Below are positions 1 through 12,800 of a DNA stretch of 64,000 nucleotides, in pieces. Position numbers and translations under genes: made by a program. Source of the DNA: Gibbula magus. Its lineage: Eukaryota > Mollusca > Gastropoda > Trochida > Trochidae. Below the pieces are notes generated by a model. That model was not told the DNA's origin. It did no database searches and saw nothing but the letters and a program-made list of their open reading frames with translations. Positions within the stretch are counted from its first letter, which is position 1; each line of letters starts with the position of its first letter. The stretch covers positions 46,225,040-46,289,039 of the forward strand of contig OW388293.1 in the NCBI GenBank assembly GCA_936450465.1. The letters are read 5' to 3'.

Positions 1-713
1 ACTCACACTCAATGTCCACTCCTGTTACAGTGAACACAGACTGGTTGATCCCATACAAGGACAGTCAGATTAACTCACACTCTATGTCCACTCCTGTTAC
101 AGTGAACACAGACTGGTTGATCCCATACAAGGACAGTCAGATTAACTCACACTCAATGTCCACTCCTGTTACAGTGAACACAGACTTGTTGATCCCATAC
201 AAGGACAGTCAGATTAACTCACACTCAATGTCCACTCCTGTTACAGTGAACACAGACTGGTTGATGCCATACAAGGACAGTCAGATTAACTCACACTCAA
301 TGTCCACTCCTGTTACAGTGAACACAGACTTGTTGATCCCATACAAGAACAGTCAGATTAACTCACACTCAATGTCCACTCCTGTTACAGTGAACACAGA
401 CTTGTTGATCCCATACAAGGACAGTCAGATTAACTCACACTCAATGTCCACTCCTGTTACAGTGAACACAGACTTGTTGATCCCATACAAGGACAGTCAG
501 ATTAACTCATACTCAATGTCCACTCCTGTTACAGTGAACACAGACTGGTTGATCCCATACAAGGACAGTCAGATTAACTCACACTCAATGTCCACTCCTG
601 TTACAGTGAACACAGACTTGTTGATCCCCTACAAGGACAGTCAGATTAACTCACACTCAATGTCCACTCCTGTTACAGTGAACACAGACTGGTTGATCCC
701 ATACAAGGACAGT
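1..713 (+). repeat. 72-bp tandem array containing a 3' splice site
   Basis: About ten units of 72 bp, nearly identical, continue past the left edge of the window. Each has a branch-point-like TTAAC, a pyrimidine-leaning stretch, CTCCTGTTACAG and the first 35 bp of exon 679-861. All units are open in one frame (24 residues, MSTPVTVNTDWLIPYKDSQI plus NSHS), because 72 is a multiple of 3. The array may be coding, or a splice-acceptor array; the internal splice signal favours the latter. Confidence 0.85.
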
Positions 714-861
714 CTGCCGACGGACAAGTATTTCTGTCCGAGCAAGATCCGGGTGTGGGCTAACGTTGCTGACCAAGCTCTGGAGGCCATCAAGGACTGT
801 CGGCAGATCATGGGGCCGTATTTCGAGAAGACTCATCGAGATATTGTAGCTCAGCTCACAG
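679..861 (+). CDS. ECT2L: RhoGEF gene, first exon fully in window
   Basis: The exon starts after the acceptor CTCCTGTTACAG in the last unit of a 72-bp array and ends at CTCACAG|GTTTGT (phase 1). It encodes residues 1-60 of the visible protein, NTDWLIPYKDSLPTDKYF onward, ending in EKTHRDIVAQLT. Alternatively the exon is longer and the upstream array, open in the same frame, is coding. I prefer the acceptor at 678 because each array unit carries a branch-point-like TTAAC 29-30 nt upstream of the AG. Confidence 0.6.
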
Positions 862-3800
862 GTTTGTTACATTTCCAGGATATCATATCATTGTGGGGTG
901 TCACATGTCATACCTACAAACATAAACAAATCTTTTTTGACGAAATGGTATTTCAATTAAATGTTATCGATATAAGCAACAATTACAAGCAACGAAAAAT
1001 GTCAATATATTGCTCACCCTTTGTACGAGATGTTATCACACATTTGTGTAACCAACTCATTATAATCTAATGAGAGATCTCACCACGCTTGAGTAATAAA
1101 ATTATTTAGGCCCTAATGCTGCTTTCAAGCCTCTCCATTAACATAACTGCATCTAGTTTTTGAAGGGCATTTAGAAGTGAAATAGATTAGAATTTGTTGC
1201 ATAAAAATGTTATCACATTACCATTCATTTAGTATTCCATATGTCTCTACTTCAGGCCAGGTCGTGTTTGACGCACTGGGACAGTCCAACATCCTGGGTA
1301 TCCGTTCTATCACGGAGGTGCTATGTGACGGTCTCAAGTCTCTTGGGGTGCAGGATAATGTGAGTAACAATGTTAGTGCCGGAATACTGCCCGAATAGCT
1401 TTAGGAAATAATGAACGTGACCAAAGTAGAAGCCATAATACTTTCCACAATCTATTCCTCCTGACTCAGTGATTTCATGATATACCATTCTTGAGGTTTA
1501 ACTTTCAGAAGTTATCTAGTGATCAAAGTGCTCGGAATTAATGAACTCAGCCATAATGGCAACTATCTTTCCATGTTCATATTTTAACCCTTTACCCGCA
1601 GAATTATTTAGTGCCTTATATAGTCCTGAATTTGCTTGCTACTTACACTGCTGAAGATGTTATTGCCAAACAGTTTGGGTGACTGTTTACCAGGAATCCC
1701 TACTCATTCACATTATCCATGATCAGCCACTTTAAAAAAGGGCTATCCCCGGATATATTACTGAATATGCTGGTGAAATTATATCAAATTTGCTTCCAAG
1801 GGAATTTGAGGTCCAATGTATTGTTGTAGTGGTATAAAGCTAGTGGAATACCTGTAACTTGACCATTTTCATCTGCCCTTGCTTTGAAGCACTTCCCTGA
1901 TGTTGCTGAAATGAGATTGAGTTCTGTATACTGCCTGCAGGTGGAACCACTGGAGTATCTGGGGCAGTACCTCTTGGAGAGGGCTGGAGTGTCCGAGGTC
2001 ACACTAACGAGGACAGGTAAACCTGGAAAGGTGAGTCCTTTCTTCATTATCTCAAAATGTTTTTAATTGACAAGGAAGTTTAGAAATCTTACAAAACCTC
2101 AATGTTAATGTCAGGTAACGGACATCATTAGCAAAAAGGGAGATGGTATTTTGCTCATTATGTAATGTTTACATTGTGCGCTTCATATATGTAAGAAAAG
2201 TTATAGGTATCCAAATAAATTAAGTTTCATGCAAGTAGAATGATATAATGTACATAAAACTGGTATAAGCATCAACACAAAAATGTGCAAAGGTTTAAAT
2301 TAAAAAAAGCATCTTACATTCAGTACATTCTGATAAAAGATTTTCTCATCTGTAAAATATAGAAATAAAACGCATGATTGTTTTACCTAGACCCGACCAG
2401 CCCCTCCTCCAAGGAGACAGCGCACACCGCCCTCTCCTTCCCCTGAGAGATCAGATCGGTACGTGGATGAGGACGGAGAGGGGTCCCGAGCGGAGGAAGA
2501 GGAGGTTGAAGAGGAGAGAAAAGAACTGGAAGAAGAAAATACTGGTATGTTATAACTATTCATTATTGTTCATCCCCTGCAAAAGAGTGGGAGAGGAATG
2601 TTGGAATGGGCGATGTCTGCTCATCTAAGATTTTTTGAAAATTGATATCACTCCAAAATATTTTTAGGTTGTATGATTTTGCTGTGAATTATTTTCCCCC
2701 TTTTATAATCATGGAATTCGGAATTTGAAAAATTTGAAATTAAAATGTCTTCACGTGGTTCACTCAAGGTTCAAGATGCTCGATAAAAAAAACTCTTTGC
2801 TTTATTTTTAAAGGAGATCTGGAGGTTGACCATGCGGAGAAGTACGACAGTCCGGAGAAGACGAACAAGGATGAAGAGAACAGTCTGCGGAGACAGGAAG
2901 TCATCAATACTATGAGCCTCCAGTCTCGACAGACCCTCGCGCTAAACACGCAGGATCTCAGGTCAAAGTTTGGTGCTATGACAACAGGAACCCTTCGAGC
3001 AACTCGCTCTCAGAGACTGGTAGGTGTCTTTTGTTGTTAAACAATAAGATTACTATTCATAATATATAGTTACAAGGTTGTTGGTGAAAAAAAAGGGTTA
3101 TCATTGTTAAATGTATCACAAATCTTATTTGTTTTTCTGATTTTTGTTAAGGAGGAAAACATGACACCAAAAGCCCATTTTACAACATAAAACATCTATC
3201 TTTCTTTTACCTGGTAATATAAATTTGTGCTAATGGTTTGCATGGAGATGATTTGAAGATATCCTCATGAAGCATCAATAGAGGATATGACATTGGTTCA
3301 TTTCATAGTAATGTTAGTGTATGAAATAAGTTCGCATGTCCAAAGATATTATTTTGTCAATTGGTAAAATTATAGAAAATCCCAAAAAAACTTTAAAAGT
3401 AGCCAGGTTATAGTCCTTTGAACATACACTGGTATCATCAATATCTCTACGTAATGTATCATTTTGAAGCTGTAATGTTAAAATTTCCCCAAAACTTCAC
3501 TGAGGATTTCCTGTTCAGACAAGTCAGCAATACACTGATCACCCCGAGAAGAGAACTCCAATCGCGTTTGAGATACTGACGAGTGAGATCGAGTACAACC
3601 GCATGTTGCGTGCTGTCCGTGATGTGTACTTCAAACCTCTCAAATCAGCTCTAGCTGCCAACAGGTGATGAGCGATTTAACTTCAGCTTTTGTTTCAAAT
3701 AATTGTTTTTGAATAACTACGATTAAGGCATATCTGTACAGCATCCATTTAAAAGTGGTAAAAAAGGTTTGTTAATTTGTTGGTGTTGTTATACCATATT

Positions 3801-6800
3801 CGATTAATTAATTAAAGCTCCTGTTCTTATTTATGTGCCAACATCTCCTCATTAAAACATTTGTTTCTTTCAACATGTGACAAGATCAAATAAGCTGATA
3901 CCTGTGATGTTTTACAACAAAAAACCCATTTAATTCCAGAGCAATACTGAGCAGTCAGAACCTTCACATCATCTTCACCGACATCATGGCCATCCTCTCC
4001 ATCAGCAGGTAACATAATAATGATAATGACAATATTTATATGACGCACTTTTCCACATGCTCAAGATGTTATCCACATAATTCAGTTGAGTTGTGTTTTG
4101 GTGAGGTTTTGGTAATCTTACCGGGAATAATGATGTGTCTGACTACTTTTATCATCAAATAAAAGATTTCAGTATAAAATGTTGCCATTTAGGTCATGAA
4201 TTAATTTCTGCCACATCATTCACAGGGGCCAATTTACAGGATCATAACCTGTTAAAAAGAGAATCATCCACGATGGCATTCACATCAAATGAGGATGTTC
4301 TTTCCCAGAATATCACTGTGTTAACAGGTGAAATGTTAAAGCGATGTAAAAGTAAAAAGCCAGATTCCTTGATAAATAACAACTTCTTTATTGTGAACAT
4401 TTAGACGTTATTTCATCATCAAAGGGTCCTTAAACAAAACAACCTTAGCGCAAGTGTTTGAAATATGTTTAATCTCTACTTGAAATAAGTCCTTGAAAAA
4501 ACAACCAGTCCTTATAAATAAGTATGCAGGCCCTGCAATATATTGGCACTTTATTTATCAAAAATCACACAAGCCAGACAGACTTGCTGGCCACTTTTGT
4601 AACTTGCCCAATCTGAAAATAACCAGCACTTAGCTTACAAACTGGCAGATCTTTCGAACAATAAGAAAGACATAGCAGGGACAGATCCTGGATTTTCGTT
4701 TGGGAGGGGGGCACCTCTTCTTCAATAGTTAATAAGAAATTATAATTTAACATTTCACTATACTAGCTTAAGATAAGATCATTCTTTATTGCCCGTTAGG
4801 GAATTTGTTTCATGTCTGAGTGAGCATAAATACAAAATTATACACATTCATTTATAATAAATACATGGAATACATACATTGTTATTTAACATGGACCAGT
4901 ATGATGATAGGAACTGTGACAAAAGGTCACCATAGTACAGGGTCCAGGTGAATTGTGCAGTAAAGTTACTATAACGTTAACCATAACCTCTCACTCTGAC
5001 CCCAGACAGTTAACAGAGGACCTGAAGAACCGTCTCTCAGATTGGAGCTACCAACACACGTGTCTGGGTGACCTGTTCGTCAAGTTCTGTCTGCAACTCA
5101 AGGCGTACACGAACTTCACAAACAACAACGAAGTGGTCCTCAACACCATCGAGCGGTGCAAGGAGCAGACGCCGAGCTTCAGAGCCTTCCTCAACAGACA
5201 TGAGAGGATACCCGAGACAAAAATGTTGACGTGAGTTTGAGAACAAGAATCGTGGGTATCATTATATCCTCTGTATATAGATGATTAGATACAAGATACC
5301 TTGATGTTGACAGGTTTTAGAGTATTTAGCAGCTCCAACTTAGTCGGAGCTGCTATCAGTTTTTTTGCAGTTTCCATCGCCACCGCCGCCGCCGCCGCGT
5401 TTTGTATTGGCTATAACTTTTTTCCTATAAGGTTTGAGAACTCATATACATAACTTCTTACTTATACCCCTGGGGAATTTTGTTGACATGTTCACATTCA
5501 AGGTCAAAGGTCAAGGTCACGAGTTCTGAAATCACTAAAAAAATCTTTGTAAACATGATAACTTGAAAAATATTTGTGCTATCAGGCTGTTATTTGGTGT
5601 ATATCAACTATGGAGAAAGGCCAAGATTTGAAAAGGTTTTCGCTAACATCCGTCAAAGGTCAAGGTCATAGCGAGGTCACAACTTAAGCATGCTTTTGCG
5701 AAAATGTCTTATTTCAACTATTAACACTTTGAATCCTTACATGGTTATGATACACAATGAAAAGTGATCACTGATTGTGTGACCTTGAATTTTAAAGGTC
5801 AAGGTCACGTGATAGGGTTATGGTCATCAGTTCTGAAATCACTAAATAACTTCTTTCCAAGGAGGTATCAACACCTCATATACATAACTTCTTACTTATG
5901 CCCCTGGGGAATTATTTTGACATGTTCATATTCAAGGTCAAAGGTCAAGGTCACAAGTTCTGAAATTGCCCCAAAAAATCCTTGTAAACACGATAACTTG
6001 AAAAATATTTGTGCTATCAGGCTCTTATTTGGTGTATATCAACTATGGAGAAAGGCCAAGATTTGAAAAGGTTTTCGCTAACATTTGTCAAAGGTCAAGG
6101 TCACAGTGAGGTCAAAACTTAAGCATGCTTTTGTGAATATGCCATATTTTAACTATGAACACTTTGAGTCAATGCATGATTGTTATACGTGATGAAAAGT
6201 GATCATTGATAGTCACGGTCAAGGTCATGAGATATTGGTTAAAGCCACGTTAATCCTTGGATAAAATTTTGAAAGAAGAAATAGGTTTTAAGAACAAGCT
6301 TGTGAAAAGTGACCCCAGTGATGATTAGTAATAACTCGAATAATGAAAAAAATTTTGTTAAAAAGAATTCCCATTTTATTGATGCTGACGAGAAGGCGGA
6401 ACAGGGAAAGGTGAGACCCTAAGTTTCGGAGCTGCTCTGCTTTTGCGGTGTCCCGCAAACGCTAATCTAGTTACCTTCTGTTTTATTAATCTATGATAAT
6501 CTTTCTGTATTTTGATTATTTATCTTTTGGCAGGATAGGGTAGTAGTTGGCATTTTCGACTTTACATCAAGAGGTTCCAGCAAGCTTTGTTAGCTGCAGA
6601 GAACATCAATGCAATGCAACTTTCAAATTCAGTGCAGTGCCTTTCATGATTTGCTCGTTAGAGTCAATGCATAGCCACAGCGGGGTTGCAATAAATAGAA
6701 TGAAATAAATAAAATGCTCTTGAATAAAAGCGTTATTTTTTCAAATCACCTCCTGCCCTTGCAAACCCACTTATTGTACTCTCTGCTTCACAGCCTACAA

Positions 6801-9800
6801 GAGATGTTCCTCCAACCAAGTCGACGTATCTCTGAGTATGTGACGCTGCTTAGCTGGTTTGAACTTCACACGCCTCGTAACCATGCCGACAGAGAGGATC
6901 TTGCCAACTGCATCGCAACGCTGAAAGAACTGGACCGCGGCATCAGGGAGGTGGGAACCATCTTCTCTTTCTTATATAAAGTTTTCAGAAAAGATTCAAG
7001 CATTGCTTCAAAAAGTTACAATATAAGTATGTGTTCCAAGAGGACCATTGGGTTGATCGTGTTTCATGCCAGAATGGATACAAAGATCCAAATCAAGGAA
7101 ATCTGTAGGAAATTACTAGAATAAGAGTCCTTTGAGAACCATAGAGTGATGTCATTTGACAGTTATTAACAGTGCCCCTAAAGGTCCTTGGATTCTTCAG
7201 ATGCAGAATGAATAGTAGAAGTCGACATCTTATGCAGAAAAACATCTGATCAATAGAAATTGAAATTTCTTGTTCAGATTAATTGTAACTGCCTTTTACC
7301 GCAAACAAAAGTTGAATTGCTACAGACTATTAAACAAAATGTAAAATTCAATGTCAAAATTATGAATGGTTATACATTAAAACAACTGAGATATTATTTG
7401 TTATAAAGCATATTGTGTATTCAGCGGGGTACGTACGTACTTACATCACATTTCTTGTCAACGCGATTTCTCATGAAGCTTTGCATCCAAAGTCTTCAAA
7501 TTTGGTGCCAGGCTACATTGGGGGATGACGCAGACACCAGTCGATTTTGGTGACCTTTACCTTATTTTCAAGGTTACCTCGACTCTTTGACAACTTTTAG
7601 AACTCTTGTTAATGCGATATTTTATGAAGCTTTGGATCCAAAGTCTTCAAATTTGGTGTTGGCCTCAATTTGGAGAAGACGCAGACACCAGTCGATTTTG
7701 GTGACCTTTACCTTATTTTCAAGGTTACCACGACTCTTTGACAACTTTTAGAACTCTTGTTAATGCGATATTTTATGAAGCTTTGGATCCAAAGTCTTCA
7801 AATTTGGTGTCGGCCTCAATTTGGAGAAGACGCAGACACCAGTCGATTTTGGTGACCTTGACCTTATTTTCAAGGTCACCACGACACTTTGACAACTTTT
7901 CGAACTCTTGTTAACGCAATATATCATGACTGGATAGACCCAAAGTCTTCAAATTTGGTGTCAGCCTACATTGGGGGATGAGGCAGACACCAGTCGATTT
8001 TGGATGACCTTGACCTTATTTTCAAGGTTACCTCGACTCTTTGACAACTTTTAGAACTCTTGTTAATGCGATATTTTATGAAGCTTTGGATCCAAAGTCT
8101 TCAAATTTGGTGTTGGCCTCAATTTGGAGAAGACGCAGACACCAGTCGATTTTGGTGACCTTTACCTTATTTTCAAGGTTACCACGACTCTTTGACAACT
8201 TTTAGAACTCTTGTTAATGCGATATTTTATGAAGCTTTGGATCCAAAGTCTTCAAATTTGGTGTCGGCCTCAATTTGGAGAAGACGCAGACACCAGTCGA
8301 TTTTGGTGACCTTGACCTTATTTTCAAGGTCACCACGACACTTTGACAACTTTTCGAACTCTTGTTAACGCAATATATCATGACTGGATAGACCCAAAGT
8401 CTTCAAATTTGGTGTCAGCCTACATTGGGGGATGAGGCAGACACCAGTCGATTTTGGATGACCTTGACCTTATTTTCAAGGTCACCACGACACTTTGACA
8501 ACTTTTCGAACTCTTGTTAACGCAATATCTCATGAACCCAAGCATCTAAAGTCTTCAAATTTGCTGACCATAATGACACTTTTTACCAGTAATGCAATAT
8601 ATGAAGTAGCTCCTTTTGACCAAATGATGTGTCTTACTAAACTCAATGTTAGAGGCGGGGGACATTTCCATGTTAGTGGCAAATACTTGTTTGTGTTGTA
8701 TTTCATAAATTATCTGATAATTAAAATCCTTCGCTGAATCCAAGACGGACTATCAACAACATCATATTCTTGACATCGTTGTTTTACTCGGGGCAGGATA
8801 GTGAAGAGGTTGGCATGTTAAGATTCGGTTCAAGAGGTCCGGGGTTTCTGCCAAGAACTAGGCAACTCTGTGTCTGCTGTAGAGAACTGCAGTTAGATTG
8901 GGTGCAATGCTACCCTGTATTTCAGTATAGCCCATGGTTCGCTAGTTCCAGTTTATGCTTGTAGATTTCACCGCAATGTATAGTCACAAAGGCATTTTGG
9001 GCTTTCCTCTGCAATAATTCTAGCAGCCGTCATATAAGGGAAATAATCTTGAAAAGCAGCTTAACACCAAATTACCTCATCACATTGTTTTGTCCACAGT
9101 GCAAGTTGAGGGTGAGACGAGAGAGGGAACTGTTCACACTACAGAGGAGAATCGTAAACTGTCCGGTAAGTGTACTCACGAGAAATAGCATATAAAGTTG
9201 CCCTTATTTTTGGCAAAAGATGTGACAATATATATTGTAGTATCAATAATCATGATAATTTTGGACATTGTCATCTACTCTTTACCTACCAACTTTTGAC
9301 TGCAGTGTCCAAACAAGAACATTCTCTACTTAATTATGTTAAATTCTAAATTTTTTAAGTGAAAGCTCCTCTTCATTGTTTGACAGGCATTACTAGAAGC
9401 AAACCGTTACCTCATCAAGCACCAAGACACTGCCCTGCTGAAACCTCCGGAAGAATCATCTGTTGTACCTGAATACAGGTGAGTTGATTACCTACCTGGT
9501 GGGGGCGGGATAGTGAAGTGGTTACCTCCTGAAGAATCATCCGTTGTACCTGAATACAGGTGAGTTGATTACCTACCTGGTGGGGGCGGGATAGTGAAGT
9601 GGTTACCTCCTGAAGAATCATCCGTTGTACCTGAATACAGGTGAGTTGATTACCTACCTGGTGGGGGCGGGATAGTGAAGTGGTTACCTCCTGAAGAATC
9701 ATCCGTTGTACCTGAATACAGGTGAGTTGATTACCTACCTGGTGGGGGCGGGATAGTGAAGTGGTTACCTCCTGAAGAATCATCCATTGTACCTGAATAC

Positions 9801-12800
9801 AGGTGAGTTGATTACCTACCTTGTGGGGGCGGGATAGCATAGTAGTTACCTCCGGAAGAACCCTCTGTTGTACCTGAATACAGGTGAGTTGATTACCTAC
9901 CTGGTGGGGGCGGGATAGTGAAGTGGTTACCTCCAGAAGAATCATCCGTTGTACCTGAATACAGGTGAGTTCATTACCTACCTTGTGGGGGCGGGATAGC
10001 ATAGTAGTTACCTCCGGAAGAACCCTCTGTTGTACCTGAATACAGGTTAGTTGATTACCTACCTGGTGGGGTCTGGAAAGTGAAGTGGTTACCTCCGGAA
10101 GAATCCTCTGGTACCTGTACAGGTGAGTTGATTACCTACCTGGTGGGGGCGGGAAAGTGAAGTGGTTACCCCTGGAAGAATCCTCTGTGGTACCTGTACA
10201 GGTGAGTTGATTGCCTACCTGATGGGGGCGGGAAAGTGAAGTGGTTACCTCCGGAAGAATCCTCTGTGGTACCTGTACCGGTGAGTTGATTACCTACCTG
10301 GTGGGGGCGGGATAGCGTAGTGATTACCTCCGGAAGAACCCTCCGTTGTACCTCAATGCAGGTGAGATAGCTACCTGTCATAGGGTAGAGAATCTGATGG
10401 TCCAGCGTTTAGCATAGAAAATTGCAAATCAAGAGAGTTGAAATATGCGAGGGGCATGGCAGTATTATCTGCTGTAAAGTACCTGTTACTGTTTCACATG
10501 TAGGTAAGTTTTAACTCACCTAAATGATGTGTTATTTTCATGTAATGTAACTATACTTGGATGTTATATTTAAGAATGTGATCAGTGCAATCTTGAGAGT
10601 AGATTACAAAACTAATTTATCATGTATAAATTTATTGTCCTCATTCATTTGCCAGAGTGTACCAACACACGGAGATGCTGGGTCTGTATCTGTTCAATGA
10701 CGCTCTGGTAATCACAAGACGCACATCCAAACATTTCCCCTTCTCCCGTGGAGTGGAGTTCACATACAAGTTTGAGTCAAGTGTTGGACTCAGCCGTCTC
10801 ACTGTGGAGGAAATACCTGATTCTAAGTGTGAGTGTTTCAATCTGATTCTTTTTAGGGGCGGGATAGCGCAGTGGTTAGCGTGTTCGGCCTCGGATCAAG
10901 AGGTCCGGGGTATGAATCTCACCAGGGGCACGGCAACTTTGTCTACAGTACAGAACTGTTCTACATGCAGTAAGGTTTGGCTGCAATGCTACACTGAATT
11001 TCAGCATAGCACTGTCCATGGTTTGCTAGGTCCAGCCAATGCTGGCAGGTTTCACTGTAATGCATAGCCACATGGTGTTGCTGGCTTTCTCCCTGCCATA
11101 ATACTAGCAGCCATGATATAAATGAAAAACTCTTGAAAGCAAACGAGTTTGATAAAAATTATATAATATATGGAATGAAGTTTAGTATTCTGTTTATAAC
11201 TTGTCCAAATTAATCAAGCAAAATTGCTGACAATGTGCTGAGATTAAGATTTCGGCAAGCCCTAATTGTGACGGCACTTCGACCAATGTGACTTCACAAC
11301 TGCACACTGCTGTCACGTCATACTTGCAGCGGTATTACACAAATTTAATATTGCTGAATAAATATTACATTTCAGTATCTTCCACAGGCGATTATTATAA
11401 TCATATTTACAACTGAAAATGCTTTTGAATGTTGTCCACTCAGTGTACTGTTGAGCAATTACATTGATGAAAAATAATAATAATATACAGTTTAACGCGT
11501 AATACCCAATGCAAGCACTGCTCACTGGCGGTACATTATTACCCTGAAGGAATTGTACTTTCGGTGCCGCTACCTAGCGCCATGCTTCCCGCGTTCGGGT
11601 ACCCAATTAAACAGCTTGGTGAACTGAGTGCAATGTGGATGAAGTGCCTTACCCAGGGACACAACACAGCACGAGACCCAGGTCACAAATTTTTGGTGTC
11701 TCCACCGGGATTTGAATCTGGGCCTTTGGGGTGAGAGGTCAGCATGCTTACCACTACACCACTGTGATCCACACATGCAGTACAGGTTTGAAAACTGAAT
11801 TACGTAACCAAACTTGGCGTACATGATTGTTTTGCTCCTTCCACATGTCTCATTGCATTCAATGATTTGGAAGCATGACGGTTTATCTCCTGACACACTA
11901 TCTGCACAGCTATTTCAGACTCTCGAGTTCCAATAACCGGTCGCAGTTTGTTTAACAGTAAATCAGCAGGTAAAAGGTTAACTTTATTTTTGGGTCCGAG
12001 AACATTAACACTTTCGTTGCTGAACTTTTTAATTATAAACATGCTGACCAGTTTGTAGGAATCACAAGCAGTTTTGAAAGTGAATAACCCAGGATTTGTC
12101 TCTGGCTAAACAAAGGCTATCCCCGAAATTCCAAGGGGTGTACTTTAAGGGTTAAATGTCAACATATCTCATACAGGAATATTTGTGGACAGTCTATTAT
12201 GTCCTTTGGGTATTATGTTTGGATAATTAAAATAATACCAGTAACTCTGCCAGTATTTTCTTTTCCTGTTGAATTGATGAGTGCTAAATCATTCCTGAGT
12301 GTACAATTTACATGAATTATAATTCAACAATGGTTATAAAATTGGTTTGGCTAGTGACAACAGACTTATGATAAGTATACCAATAATGCTTCAGCAAAGT
12401 TTCTGCTTAATTAGTCAGTGCTAAACTGTTCCTCTGTCATTGAATCGCAAGAATCAGAACTTAATGGCATGTAGCACGCCATTCTTACTGAAATATAGTG
12501 CTCTCGATATCACGAAAAGATGAATAAGTGTTACAAATGGCTAAATACTCCTCAATCAATAAAAAGAGTTCTCAAACGAATCTACATGGTTAAGCCATGC
12601 GATTCTATTTCCCATCGAGCGGTCATTCCAGGGTGTTCACATTAAAATGGCTGCTCGAAGGTAGTTTAAGTGATTTGACTGATGTAGCGATACTTAACAC
12701 TCAGAGTAGAGTTTTAAATGTGGTACAATGATGGAATGGTCAGTTGTCTTGTCTGAAATCTCAAAATATCATGAGACCTACACATTGACCTATCACACTG

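Noticed and set aside
4135..4404. 89-codon open frame inside the intron after exon 3940-4008
   Set aside because: The flanking exons join in phase across this intron, and the frame has no acceptor/donor pair or domain.
5327..6471. Interpreting family A as a cut-and-paste element with TTA target duplication
   Set aside because: TTA occurs at both ends of the two copies, but the extreme ends are not inverted repeats of each other, and the 3' hairpin plus CTAGT end fits rolling-circle elements better. The alternative is not fully excluded.
9415..10002. 195-codon minus-strand open frame with a repeated RPHQVGNQLTCIQVQ pattern
   Set aside because: It is the complement of the 81-bp exon-edge array. 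The unit length is a multiple of 3 and happens to lack stops on this strand.
10856..10930. tRNA gene-like A and B boxes, also at the other SINE heads
   Set aside because: The cloverleaf does not close and the sequence continues into a shared ~270-bp SINE body. These are SINE promoters, not tRNA genes.
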